Positions 29,717-36,918 of a stretch of 45,851 nucleotides of DNA are shown one piece after another. Origin of the DNA: a virus. The notes below the pieces were generated by a model. That model searched no databases. It was given only the letters and a program-made list of their open reading frames with translations, and was not told the DNA's origin. A program made the position numbers and the translations under genes. Location: positions 1 through 45,851 of IMG/VR virus record IMGVR_UViG_3300017605_000361; one strand, given 5' to 3'. The number at the start of each line of letters is the position of its first letter. Position 1 is the stretch's first letter.

Positions 29717-32169
29717 AGTCGATTCCGTCCGGTCCGTTCTCGATGGGGGCGCTGCATTACCTTGAGGCCGGGTGGCGTCCGCTACCGCTGCCCGCAGGCA
29801 AGAAGCACGCACCTCCGTCCGATTGGACCGGCGCAACCAAGAAGCACAGCAACGAGGTTCCGGACCGCTCACAGTTGGCTCGCTGGGCGATCGAGTACCC
29901 GCAAGGCAACCTCGCCATCAGCCCGCCCAAGTCGGTGCTGGGGATCGACGTTGACGCGTATGGCGAGAAGACAGGAGCGCAGACATGGCTGGATGCACAG
30001 CAGGAGTGGGGACCAACTCCTGATACCTGGATCTCCACCTCGCGTCCAGATGCTGCTGCAGGTGCGCGGCATAAGGGAGTGGTGTCGGGCATCCGCTGGT
30101 TCCGCATCCCGGAGGGCCTGGCGTGGCCGGGCAAGCTCCCGCAAGGTGGTGGCATCGAACTGATCCGTTGGGACCACCGCTATGCGGTCGTCGCGCCGTC
30201 GATGAACCCTGACTCGGAGGCGGAGTACTTGTGGATCACGCCGGACGGCGCGCCGGTGGACGACGAGTTCCCAACTCCGGCTGAGCTTCCAGAGCTGCCG
30301 CCGCGTTGGGTCGAGGGTTTGACGCAAGGGAGGATGTGGGTTGCGCGGACGGAGGTGGACCTTGACGACACGGAGGTCCAGCAATGGATCGAGGACCGTG
30401 GGGATCACCCTGTCTGCTCTGCGATGGACCGGACGCTCAGGAAGCACCTGCAATCGGTGCGAGTGGGCGGGGCTGACGGAGGCGCGCACGATGCGATGCG
30501 TGATGCGGTCTGGGCAGTCGTGGGCGACTCCGCTGCTGGGCACCGTGGGCTATGGAAAGCGCTGGCAAAGATTCGTGGTGCTTTTCAGGAGGCTGTAGGC
30601 GCTCGCCGCTCCGAGGCAGACTGGCGCTCTGAGTACGCACGCGCCAAGGCCGGTGCTGTCCAGAAGGTTGTCGCTGAGGGCGATCCGGAGGACGAGGACC
30701 TGTGCGAGCTGGATGAGCTCAGCCGCGCGCCGAAGGAGCGGAGGCGCGTTGGGTCGGACACTGTCTATGAGCGGAACGACACCGGGAACGCGCGGAGGTT
30801 CGCTGCGCGGTACCGGAACAGCGTCCGCTGGGTGCCCGCGTTCGGCAACTGGTTCATCTGGTCCGACCGGCTCAACGTCTGGGTGCTTGACCGGGACGGC
30901 GAGGTAACACGGATGGCCATGGAGACCGTGGCAACGATCAAGCAGGAGGCGGAGTACGAGGAGGATCCAAAGCAGAAGGCTGCCCTGCTGAAGTTCGCAT
31001 CCGCCAGCGCGAGCGAGGGCAAGCTGAAGGCGATGCTGAGCCTGTCGCGGGACCTCAAGGGCATGACTCTCGATGCCGGGCTGCTCGACGCACGGCGAGA
31101 TCTCCTGGTGTGTCCGAACGGGACGCTGGAGCTGGCATCTGGCCCGCGTGTGCGCTTGCGTCCCTCGAAACTGGAGGACTGGAACACCATCTCGACGGGC
31201 ACGCGGTATGTCGAGGGTGCGGAGCTTCCCGAGTGGGATAAGTTCCTGGCGCGCTTCCAGCCGGATGTGGAGATCTGCGAGTGGCTGCAGAAGTTGGCCG
31301 GGTACACGCTGCTTGGCCGGAACCCCAAGCGGCTCATGCCGGTCGCGTTTGGGCCGACCTCTACAGGCAAGACAACCTTTGCGCTCGCGCTGGAAGCGGC
31401 GCTGGGGCAGTACGGCACCTCAACGTCCATGACCGTGTTCCGCGACAATCAGGATGAGCGGCCACGGCCGGACCTCGTGGGGGTGCTGAGCAAGCGGTTT
31501 GTGTACGCGGAGGAGGCCAGTTCATCCTGGCACCTGCACCCGGACCAGATCAAGCGTGTAACTGGCGGAGCGCCCATCAAGGCTCGCGTCCCGTACGCCA
31601 AGGAGTACATGGACATCAAACCCGCGTTCACGCCTTGGCTGTTGACGAACCACGCGCCGACCATCGAGGGCGCGGATGCCGCGCTGTGGCGCCGGATCAT
31701 CGTGGTGCCGTTCAATGTCCAGATCCCGCAGAACGAGGAGGACCCATCGTTCATCGATCTGCTGGAGTCTGACGCCGGACGGCAGGCGGTGCTGGCCTGG
31801 CTCGTGGCCGGATACCAGATGTACATGGACAGTCCGGATGACATCACCTTGGTTCCGGTCGGGGCGATCGAGGCCGGACGGCGCTTCAGGGCTGAGGTGT
31901 CCGACTTTGCTAGCGCCATGGAGGAGCTGTGCGAGTACGGGGAGCCGGACGAGTACCGGGCCGTGCCGTCGCAGTTGTATCAGGCGTACATCCTGTGGTG
32001 CGATGAGCACGGCGTGAAGGAGCGCGACCGGTTGAGTGGAACCAAATTCGGCCGTGAATTGGGCGGTCTTGGGTTCGACAAGAAGGCGATCAAGATTGAT
32101 GGAAAACCAGTCTGGCATCGCGTCGGATTGCGGTTAAGGAACAACTGGGTCAAGGCCGCTACCGGGTAG
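29713..32169 (+). CDS. Bifunctional primase-polymerase / SF3 helicase (818 aa)
   Basis: The N-terminal ~200 residues are a prim-pol domain: 'GIDVDAYG' with D79 and D81, and 'GGGIELIRWDHRYAVVAPS' with the later His. A D5_N-type linker follows. The C-terminal half is a superfamily 3 helicase with Walker A 'GPTSTGKT' (547-554), Walker B 'YAEEAS' (E600, E601) and sensor 'LLTNHAP', then 'WRRIIVVPF'. It should prime and unwind DNA at the phage origin. A repeat-rich non-coding region directly downstream is the natural candidate origin. Confidence 0.88.
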   Translation: MKSIPSGPFSMGALHYLEAGWRPLPLPAGKKHAPPSDWTGATKKHSNEVPDRSQLARWAIEYPQGNLAISPPKSVLGIDVDAYGEKTGAQTWLDAQQEWGPTPDTWISTSRPDAAAGARHKGVVSGIRWFRIPEGLAWPGKLPQGGGIELIRWDHRYAVVAPSMNPDSEAEYLWITPDGAPVDDEFPTPAELPELPPRWVEGLTQGRMWVARTEVDLDDTEVQQWIEDRGDHPVCSAMDRTLRKHLQSVRVGGADGGAHDAMRDAVWAVVGDSAAGHRGLWKALAKIRGAFQEAVGARRSEADWRSEYARAKAGAVQKVVAEGDPEDEDLCELDELSRAPKERRRVGSDTVYERNDTGNARRFAARYRNSVRWVPAFGNWFIWSDRLNVWVLDRDGEVTRMAMETVATIKQEAEYEEDPKQKAALLKFASASASEGKLKAMLSLSRDLKGMTLDAGLLDARRDLLVCPNGTLELASGPRVRLRPSKLEDWNTISTGTRYVEGAELPEWDKFLARFQPDVEICEWLQKLAGYTLLGRNPKRLMPVAFGPTSTGKTTFALALEAALGQYGTSTSMTVFRDNQDERPRPDLVGVLSKRFVYAEEASSSWHLHPDQIKRVTGGAPIKARVPYAKEYMDIKPAFTPWLLTNHAPTIEGADAALWRRIIVVPFNVQIPQNEEDPSFIDLLESDAGRQAVLAWLVAGYQMYMDSPDDITLVPVGAIEAGRRFRAEVSDFASAMEELCEYGEPDEYRAVPSQLYQAYILWCDEHGVKERDRLSGTKFGRELGGLGFDKKAIKIDGKPVWHRVGLRLRNNWVKAATG

Positions 32170-32482
32170 CGACCCGGATACGCCGGAGGCCTGAAACCAG
32201 ATACCGGAGATATTGGAGACAAGTTACTCATGAGTTGCCAATACTCCGGTATCTGGTTCCGTAGCCGGATCGAGCCGGGTTGCTACCCAAACCCAGATCG
32301 GCCCTTTACCAGGGGATATGTAGATCGGGTATCTGGGTATCTGTTTTAGAGAGAGAGGAATCAGGTATACGAGAGAATGGCTCTAAATACGCCTCGTACG
32401 GGGGGGGGGGGAATCTTGAACGCCTAACTCAGCTACCCAGATACCGGCACTATTGGTGACAGGCTATGGAGAGAGGTGCGCC
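32170..32482. other. Repeat-rich non-coding region, candidate replication origin
   Basis: No gene is seen in this 313-bp stretch, which is richer in A/T than its surroundings. CCAGATACC or its complement occurs at 32197-32205, 32248-32256, 32328-32336 and 32437-32445; a shorter copy is at 32336-32343 and a variant CCAGATCGG at 32293-32301. 32197-32222 and 32437-32462 also share ATTGG-GACA after the repeat. A run of 12 G is at 32400-32411. The position right after the prim-pol/SF3 helicase suggests an origin; an operator region is the alternative. Confidence 0.5.
32195..32258. repeat. Long inverted repeat in the candidate origin
   Basis: AACCAGATACCGGAG (32195-32209) plus ATATTGG pairs with CCAATA plus CTCCGGTATCTGGTT (32238-32258); the arms match over 21 bp with one extra base. 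The 21-nt centre contains the palindrome ACTCATGAGT. It could form a cruciform or bind a symmetric protein. Confidence 0.75.
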
Positions 32483-32728
32483 GTGGGCGATAAGCGCGAT
32501 GCAGAAAGTTGGGACGAGTCAGAATTTGGTTTGGGGTCCGGAATGATCGACCCCGGCGAGCGAGCCACGCGCGCTCTGCCGGTCCATCAGCAAATGGCCG
32601 AGATCTATGCGTTGCCCAAGACGTTCGATGGCTCGGAGTTGGGGCTGCCGGGCGGCTCGCGAGGCACCGCAGAGACCACGCCGGTCCCCAAGCTCGCGCC
32701 CGGCGAGACAGAAGCCGACCGGACGTAG
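32483..32728 (+). CDS. Hypothetical acidic protein (81 aa)
   Basis: GTG 32483 is used because GAGAGAGG precedes it; the frame opens upstream at 32453 inside the repeats. The protein is acidic and Gly/Pro-rich at the C-terminus, probably partly disordered. No family is recognised. It is the first gene after the candidate origin. Confidence 0.5.
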   Translation: MGDKRDAESWDESEFGLGSGMIDPGERATRALPVHQQMAEIYALPKTFDGSELGLPGGSRGTAETTPVPKLAPGETEADRT

Positions 32729-32754
32729 CCGCACTGCGCGCCGGGCGGTAGCGT
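32726..32754 (+). promoter_or_regulatory. Promoter TAGCCGCA-N15-TAGCGT, probably leaderless
   Basis: TAGCCGCA (32726-32733) differs by one base from TAGCGGCA, and TAGCGT (32749-32754) lies 15 nt further. ATG 32761 begins only 7 nt after the -10, so transcription should start at or next to the codon. Confidence 0.5.
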
Positions 32755-32760
32755 CGACGC

Positions 32761-32988
32761 ATGGCTAACAAAGTTGAGGCGACGATGCACGGCGCTGGTG
32801 GCGATCCGGTCACCATCGCCGTGCTCACCATCGTTGACCCGCAAGGCAAAGAGTGGGTCGCTGGCGCGTCACTGACGCGCCTCCGGCCCAAGGGCGCGCC
32901 GTTGGACTCGGACTGCGTCACGGTCCAACTGACTGAGCTGGCAGCGGAGGACTGGCGCATCAAAGAGTTCCGGGTGGTGACGCCGTGA
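32761..32988 (+). CDS. Hypothetical protein (75 aa), leaderless start
   Basis: No Shine-Dalgarno precedes ATG 32761, but a promoter of the phage class ends 6 nt upstream. The protein is beta-rich ('VTIAVLTIVDPQGKEW', 'DCVTVQLTEL') and small. Its stop overlaps the next gene. Function unknown. Confidence 0.6.
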   Translation: MANKVEATMHGAGGDPVTIAVLTIVDPQGKEWVAGASLTRLRPKGAPLDSDCVTVQLTELAAEDWRIKEFRVVTP

Positions 32989-33179
32989 GGCGGATCAGCA
33001 TCCTGATGGAGAACGGGACGCTGGTGGAGTACCAGTGCACCGGCGCCACGTACGGGCCGGAGAGCATCAACGTGTTGATGCGCAACGCAACCCGGTCGGA
33101 TCAGATGGACAAGCGCGCCAAGGAGTTCATCCTGGTGCCGCTCCGCAACGCAGTATCGATGACGGAGGACGAATGGTAG
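32985..33179 (+). CDS. Hypothetical protein (64 aa)
   Basis: GTG overlaps the previous TGA. Beta-rich N-terminus ('ISILMENGTLVEYQCTGAT') followed by a helical, basic middle; it may share a fold with the preceding protein. No family is recognised. Confidence 0.6.
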   Translation: MRRISILMENGTLVEYQCTGATYGPESINVLMRNATRSDQMDKRAKEFILVPLRNAVSMTEDEW

Positions 33180-33409
33180 GCACGCCGGACGCACCGGTAT
33201 ACACCAAGCGCAAGCAGGATGAACGGCTGGGCCTACGCGTCGTTGACGCGGTGATGCCGGAGCGCCCCACAGGAACCCAGTTCTGGTCCATTGACGTGGA
33301 CGAGGGCTGGCGGACTTGGATCCTCTGCACCGACATGTACGAGTGGGCCGCAGACGAACTCCTGGCGCGGCTCCGCGAGAACAACCGGCGGTGGCCGCAT
33401 GCCAGCTGA
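33173..33409 (+). CDS. Hypothetical protein (78 aa)
   Basis: ATG 33173 has ACGGAGGAC upstream and overlaps the previous gene by 7 nt. An acidic domain with many Trp residues ('QFWSIDVDEGWRTWILCTDMYEW'-like, ~36-58) suggests a compact alpha/beta fold. Function unknown. Confidence 0.55.
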   Translation: MVGTPDAPVYTKRKQDERLGLRVVDAVMPERPTGTQFWSIDVDEGWRTWILCTDMYEWAADELLARLRENNRRWPHAS

Positions 33410-33635
33410 AGGGCCGGTGCTACCTGGCGAGCACCGGTGCCCGCGCCGTACATGTCGCGCGGTCGTGCCCAACGCGCTGTTCGCCTGCGCGGTGGACTGG
33501 GGCCTGCTCTCTAGCGCGACACAGCGCGGGATCTACCGGACCGCCAAGATGAGCCTGCTGTCCGAACCGCGACGCGAGGCGATCCAGGCCGCCGTGGACG
33601 AGTGGAAGGAGATGGACGTTGACGATGCGGTCTGA
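33399..33635 (+). CDS. Small zinc-binding-like protein (78 aa)
   Basis: ATG 33399 overlaps the preceding gene by 11 nt. 'HRCPRRTCRAVVPNALFACAVDW' places His and three Cys in a pattern seen in short actinophage proteins of unknown role, probably a zinc site. The rest is helical and charged. It is part of a coupled run from 32761 to 34193. Confidence 0.6.
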   Translation: MPAEGPVLPGEHRCPRRTCRAVVPNALFACAVDWGLLSSATQRGIYRTAKMSLLSEPRREAIQAAVDEWKEMDVDDAV

Positions 33636-33867
33636 GGGCGCGCGCCACCTCGCCACGCTCTGGCAGAACGAGGAGCGCTGCTGGGAGTGGTGGGCGCTCA
33701 AGTACGGCCGGGCGCAGCCCAAGCGATTCTGCCTCGGTCCGGGCGGCTGGCGTCGCCGGTACTTCCGGTACCATCTCACCCCGTTCCATATCGAGCGCTG
33801 GGCGGGCACGCTGGAGATCGGGCTGTGCGTCGGCTGGCGCACCATCTATCTGGTGAGGCACAGATGA
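33625..33867 (+). CDS. Hypothetical basic aromatic protein (80 aa)
   Basis: ATG 33625 (or TTG 33619) is preceded by GGAAGGAG. The protein is rich in Arg, Trp and Tyr ('CWEWWALKYGRAQPKRF', 'GWRRRYFRYHL'), so basic and aromatic. It may bind nucleic acid. The stop overlaps the next ATG. Confidence 0.55.
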   Translation: MRSEGARHLATLWQNEERCWEWWALKYGRAQPKRFCLGPGGWRRRYFRYHLTPFHIERWAGTLEIGLCVGWRTIYLVRHR

Positions 33868-34193
33868 AGCGACCAGACTGGGCAGACCTCCTTGGCCCGG
33901 AGATCGGCTGGCTCACGGTCTGCGGCTGGCGACCCACGCCGGAGCAGCACTGCCAGAACAGCGCCAAATGGCATCTCTGGCTCGCGGAGGGCCAGGGCAT
34001 GATCGGTGCATGCGAGAGCCACGTTGTCGTGGCTAGGACCATCCTAGAGCTGACGGATGAGCACGAGTGGGGCACGTGGTGCAACCTGCCCGGCTCGATC
34101 TGGCGTCGGGAGTCTCCGATGAGTTGGTGCGAGCAGCAGCACGGCGATCCGCTCGCCACGCTGGAGGTTGCGCCGCTAGCGGCAGCTGTGTGA
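33864..34193 (+). CDS. Hypothetical Cys/His/Trp-rich protein (109 aa)
   Basis: ATG overlaps the previous TGA. The chain has five Cys and several His residues ('CGWRPTPEQHCQNSAKWHLW', 'CESH', 'WCEQQH') that could bind metal. The last codons overlap a promoter-like TAGCGGCA. Family not recognised. Confidence 0.6.
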   Translation: MKRPDWADLLGPEIGWLTVCGWRPTPEQHCQNSAKWHLWLAEGQGMIGACESHVVVARTILELTDEHEWGTWCNLPGSIWRRESPMSWCEQQHGDPLATLEVAPLAAAV

Positions 34194-34205
34194 TGGCGTC
34201 ACACT
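34177..34205 (+). promoter_or_regulatory. Promoter-like TAGCGGCA-N15-CACACT
   Basis: TAGCGGCA (34177-34184) is exact; the -10 (CACACT, 34200-34205) is weak. ATG 34213 lies 8 nt after it, so the next gene may be leaderless. Confidence 0.4.
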
Positions 34206-34212
34206 CCAGGAT

Positions 34213-34665
34213 ATGACATACACACAGCAGCCGCCGGTGCGGCGCAAGAAGGTTTGGCCATGGGTGATCGCCGCATCGGTTGCGGCGCTGTTGATCTTGG
34301 TGGCGCTGTGCGCCGGACTGCTCGGCGCGACGGGGCACGACGACCCACCGGCGCTCAACACGCCCACAGCGGAGAGCGTGGCGGGCAACAAGCCCAAGCC
34401 CACCACCGCTCCCAAGCCGGTCAACGGCGTGGACGAGGGTGAGTGGCTGGTGGGCGAGGACGTAGCGGCCGGTACGTACCGCACGGACGGCGCGCTGGAC
34501 TCCGCCATCCCGGTCTGCATCTGGACGGTGTGGACCAACGACGACAAGGCGGACGTGGTGGCGGTGGGCTCCGCCGACAAGGCCAACCAGCCGGGGCGCG
34601 TGGTCCTCAAGAAGGGCCAGGTGTTCTCCACGTCCGGCTGCAAGCGTTGGCTGAAACAGCACTAG
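34213..34665 (+). CDS. Membrane-anchored extracytoplasmic protein (150 aa)
   Basis: A short basic N-terminus (residues 1-14) and a single hydrophobic helix (~15-38) make a type II signal anchor; a Thr/Pro/Lys linker (~45-72) leads to an outer domain with 'GEWLVGEDVAAGTYRTDG', the pattern of a small beta domain common in actinobacterial exported proteins. It has Cys at ~95 and ~143, a possible disulphide. A change to the host surface, such as superinfection exclusion, is a reasonable guess. Confidence 0.65.
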   Translation: MTYTQQPPVRRKKVWPWVIAASVAALLILVALCAGLLGATGHDDPPALNTPTAESVAGNKPKPTTAPKPVNGVDEGEWLVGEDVAAGTYRTDGALDSAIPVCIWTVWTNDDKADVVAVGSADKANQPGRVVLKKGQVFSTSGCKRWLKQH

Positions 34666-34731
34666 CGGCAGAAACCAACGGCGCGAGACGATAGCTACAC
34701 ACGAGGCGGACAGACCGCCGAGAAGGGACCA
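34663..34731 (+). promoter_or_regulatory. Promoter TAGCGGCA-N16-GACGAT, leader hairpin, GAAGGGACCA
   Basis: TAGCGGCA (34663-34670) overlaps the upstream TAG stop; GACGAT (34687-34692) is 16 nt on. The stem GGCGG/CCGCC (34705-34709 with 34715-34719) precedes GAAGGGACCA (34722-34731). Confidence 0.55.
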
Positions 34732-34733
34732 AC

Positions 34734-35090
34734 GTGAGCGACTTCCTCAACGCATTCATGCAGAACCTCCAGGGGTCCGGCATCCCGGTCAAGCTGGTCG
34801 ATGTCTCGCACCTGTACGACCCGCAGATGATCACCAGCGCCGACCTCCGCGAGATGACGGCAGACGACTTCCAGGGCATGGCGCTGGAGTACACGGCGGC
34901 GGCCCACAACGCGCTGATGCGCGAGGAGTACGGCAAGGCCAAGTACTTCCAGACCCAGGCCACGCTCTGGGGCCTGTCGGCCGAGAAGCGGCGCCAGTCG
35001 GACGAGCGTTCCAACGACGCGGAGCGCGAGCAGCCGGACCTGCCCGAGAAGGACGCCAGTAGCGCCGGGGAGCCGCAGCCGGTAAGCTGA
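34734..35090 (+). CDS. Hypothetical protein (118 aa)
   Basis: GTG 34734 is two bases after the leader motif. A helical protein with an acidic, disordered C-terminus (~88-118). 'LVDVSHLYDPQMITSADLREM' and 'AAAHNALMREEYGKAKYFQ' suggest a helical bundle. No family is recognised. The next promoter overlaps its 3' end. Confidence 0.6.
   Translation: MSDFLNAFMQNLQGSGIPVKLVDVSHLYDPQMITSADLREMTADDFQGMALEYTAAAHNALMREEYGKAKYFQTQATLWGLSAEKRRQSDERSNDAEREQPDLPEKDASSAGEPQPVS
35060..35088 (+). promoter_or_regulatory. Promoter TAGCGCCG-N15-TAAGCT
   Basis: TAGCGCCG (35060-35067) and TAAGCT (35083-35088) fit the phage promoter spacing exactly. The predicted transcript starts at ~35095, at the head of a structured stretch without a convincing gene. 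Confidence 0.5.
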
Positions 35091-35094
35091 GCGA

Positions 35095-35476
35095 CCGTGC
35101 GGTGGACGCAACTGCCCCCAGAGGCGTCCACCGCCAACAATCCAGCCGAACCAATGACCGCCATCGGAGGCGAGGCTGGCGAGTCCTCCCCTGGACACGT
35201 CAGGAGACGGGAAGTTACCAACCGGACTTGGCGGTTGGGGGCGTCACTGGGAGTGCGAGCGTACGGCGCATGGCCAGCGAGTGGGGTTCAAGGGCCCACA
35301 GACGTACGTTGGGTGGGCATCGGCCGATCGGCCCACCCGGCTCAAGCAACGGCGCGCGCAGCGTCGTGGAGTCGTACCGTCACACGACCCCCGTGACGGT
35401 CTTGGCTTCAAGGTTGGGCCCGACCGGCTGCGAAGCGGTGGTGTCCGGGGTTTCGCGGCACCGGCTCCACCGCGCT
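35095..35476 (+). ncRNA. Structured, probably non-coding transcript preceding the tRNA-like gene
   Basis: Stable inverted repeats follow one another: a 5'-end stem GCGGTGGACGC with GCGTCCACCGC (~35099-35134); GGGTGGGC/GCCCACCC (35311-35318 with 35331-35338); ACCGTCAC/GTGACGGT (35376-35383 with 35393-35400); and GCGGTGG/CCACCGC (35435-35441 with 35467-35473). Promoter 35060-35088 drives it. One open frame (35097-35396, GTG, 99 residues) would be leaderless; its Trp/Arg/Pro-rich product looks like translated non-coding DNA. No known RNA family is recognised. Confidence 0.4.
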
Positions 35477-35554
35477 GGGGCAGTAGCTCAACGGAAGAGC
35501 CCGTCAGGCCTTGGCCAGGGCGGTGTGTAGCAGGTTCAATTCCTGCCTGCCCCT
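35477..35554 (+). tRNA. tRNA-like gene with an expanded anticodon region
   Basis: A 7-bp acceptor (GGGGCAG 35477-35483 with CTGCCCC 35547-35553), a D arm (GCTC/GAGC with loop AACGGAA) and a T arm (GCAGG/CCTGC with loop TTCAATT) are all canonical. The best anticodon stem, CCGTC/GGCGG (35501-35505 with 35519-35523), encloses 13 nt instead of 7, containing GGCCTTGGCC. I cannot read an anticodon with a T33 and purine 37, so the isotype is undetermined. CCA is not encoded. Confidence 0.6.
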
Positions 35555-35847
35555 CGCTCGGAATTGCATGCTGAGCACAAATCCATCCGTACCACAGCAG
35601 GCCGACACTCAGACGAAAAGGTAATCACTGGGTTTCAGGCGAGTCGCACTGCGGAGCGGCTTGCGCCAAGCAGAGTGAGTGTGGTCCTAAGCCTGCCTGT
35701 TGTGATCGGCTGGTCGCCATGTCGGGGCGTGTACCGGCGCTCGTGGTCCGGGGTGTTGGTGGTGCCGGGTGAGCCGGTGTTCCAAGCAATCCATGACCTG
35801 CCCACCCCGGACCGCCTAGCCCATCCTCTCCAAAGGAAAGGCAACAC
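35555..35847. other. Non-coding stretch; nothing convincing seen
   Basis: The 293 bp between the tRNA-like gene and the secreted-protein gene hold one open frame (35564-35851) without a ribosome site or credible composition. The last 20 bases supply AAAGGAAAGG, the ribosome site for the next gene. No promoter of the phage class was found. Confidence 0.5.
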
Positions 35848-36243
35848 ATGAAGAAGATCCTGGCCGCACTCGCGCTCGCCGTCGGGCTGACCGGCGTCAG
35901 CCTGCTTAACGTCACTCCGGCGCTCGCCGCGCACGTCGGCCCGGCCGGTTACGTGACGTTCTATGACGGCTGCACCGGCGGCAGCTCCAGCAACCACACC
36001 GTGGGATACTGCGGCGCGGCCTGGCCGATCCCGCAGAGCCAGCTGGGGCAGGGCGTCTGCCACAACGTGCCGACCGGCAGCAACGACCGGTTCAGTGCGT
36101 TCGACAACAACACCGGCCGCGACATCGTGGTCTACACCAACGCCAACTGCTCTTCGTCCGGCAGCAACGCGCGGCTGTACGCCGGTACGATGACCGGCCA
36201 GCTGGCGACGGGGTGGAACAACACCATCAGCTCCTACTCCTGA
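35848..36243 (+). CDS. Secreted small protein, peptidase-inhibitor I36-like (131 aa)
   Basis: A classical signal peptide (residues 1-27: 'MKK', hydrophobic core, then 'ALA' before 'AHV') directs export through Sec. The mature ~104 residues have four Cys (two likely disulphides) and 'YDGCTGGSSS', 'GVCHNVPTGSNDRFSAFDN' and 'VVYTNANC', the spacing of beta/gamma-crystallin-like actinobacterial inhibitors such as family I36. Roles could be protecting virions or host cells from proteases, or altering the host surface. ATG 35848 has AAAGGAAAGG upstream. Confidence 0.65.
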   Translation: MKKILAALALAVGLTGVSLLNVTPALAAHVGPAGYVTFYDGCTGGSSSNHTVGYCGAAWPIPQSQLGQGVCHNVPTGSNDRFSAFDNNTGRDIVVYTNANCSSSGSNARLYAGTMTGQLATGWNNTISSYS

Positions 36244-36249
36244 TCGACG

Positions 36250-36273
36250 GCGAGCGCGGTTGCCCGCGCTCGC
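36250..36273 (+). terminator. Hairpin terminator
   Basis: A 10-bp stem (GCGAGCGCGG 36250-36259 with 36264-36273) with a TTGC loop, 6 nt after the stop of the secreted protein. No T-run follows. Confidence 0.7.
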
Positions 36274-36374
36274 TCGCGGGCTGGGGCAGGACTCGGCATC
36301 GCATCCAAGCTGCAGCGCGGAGGCGGTTAGGTCCTGAGGTCCCCTGGAGTGTCGAAGCTCCAAAGCCCACTCGC

Positions 36375-36430
36375 TAGCGGCAACGTATGATGAGAGAGAT
36401 CATCGTTGTCAGGACCTCTGAAAGGGACCA
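36375..36430 (+). promoter_or_regulatory. TAGCGGCA element, AGAGAG hairpin and variant leader
   Basis: TAGCGGCA (36375-36382) with GATCAT (36398-36403, N15) or TATGAT (36386-36391) as -10. GATGA/TCATC (36389-36393 with 36400-36404) closes GAGAGA, an AT-rich version of the leader hairpin, though a -10 here would leave it untranscribed. AAAGGGACCA (36421-36430) abuts ATG 36431. Confidence 0.45.
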
Positions 36431-36703
36431 ATGATGACTTACCTGGTTGACACCGCTGAGATGCCCGCCTGGACTGGCGACGAGGACGCGCCAATGGCCC
36501 GCTACGGCTGGGGCGTGTACACGGAGCTTGGCGCGTTCAAGCCGCGCTGGCGGACCGCCGGACCGGCTGTGACGTATGCCGCGCGCCGAGACCACGAGGG
36601 CCGCCACAACCCCAAGGCGCGCTGGGGATCGCTGCGCAAGTGGGCGGTCAACGTCTGGCGCAATCTGGGCGATTCCATGGTGGGCGCGTTTCAGCCGGTC
36701 TGA
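36431..36703 (+). CDS. Hypothetical protein (90 aa)
   Basis: Tandem ATGs follow AAAGGGACCA. The product is rich in Trp, Arg and Ala with no Cys; the N-terminal half is acidic and the C-terminal half basic. No family is recognised. It is transcribed from a phage-class promoter. Confidence 0.6.
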   Translation: MMTYLVDTAEMPAWTGDEDAPMARYGWGVYTELGAFKPRWRTAGPAVTYAARRDHEGRHNPKARWGSLRKWAVNVWRNLGDSMVGAFQPV

Positions 36704-36720
36704 ACCGTAGACTTGGGGCC

Positions 36721-36909
36721 ATGGTCAGTGACAAGGGTGGCAAGTTCGGCTTTGTCTACAAGAACCGGCAGGCCGTGTACCTCAAGCTGGTGTCAAAGGG
36801 CATGAGCCAGGAGAAGGCTGCGCGCATCGCCAACAAGGGCCACACGCGCGCTGGACGGAAGTCCATGGCCCGCAAGGCAGCCCGCAATCGGAAGATCAAG
36901 GGTAAGTAG
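36721..36909 (+). CDS. Small very basic protein (62 aa), leaderless start
   Basis: A -10 (TAGACT, 36708-36713) lies 7 nt before ATG 36721 and no ribosome site exists, so the mRNA is probably leaderless. 'VSKGMSQEKAARIANKG' is a motif shared by small actinobacterial proteins; the remainder is a Lys/Arg-rich helix. Likely nucleic-acid binding. Confidence 0.6.
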   Translation: MVSDKGGKFGFVYKNRQAVYLKLVSKGMSQEKAARIANKGHTRAGRKSMARKAARNRKIKGK

Positions 36910-36918
36910 GCTCTGCGC

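Noticed and set aside
35097-35396. A possible leaderless 99-codon gene after the promoter at 35060-35088.
   Set aside because: Trp/Arg/Pro-rich composition and several stable stems fit RNA better; left as an alternative in the ncRNA entry.
35477-35554. tmRNA.
   Set aside because: The acceptor 5' strand lies within 78 nt of the 3' strand, and no tag-peptide frame or tmRNA pseudoknots are recognisable.
35564-35851. A 95-codon frame between the tRNA-like gene and the secreted protein.
   Set aside because: No ribosome site or promoter, and its composition resembles translated non-coding DNA.
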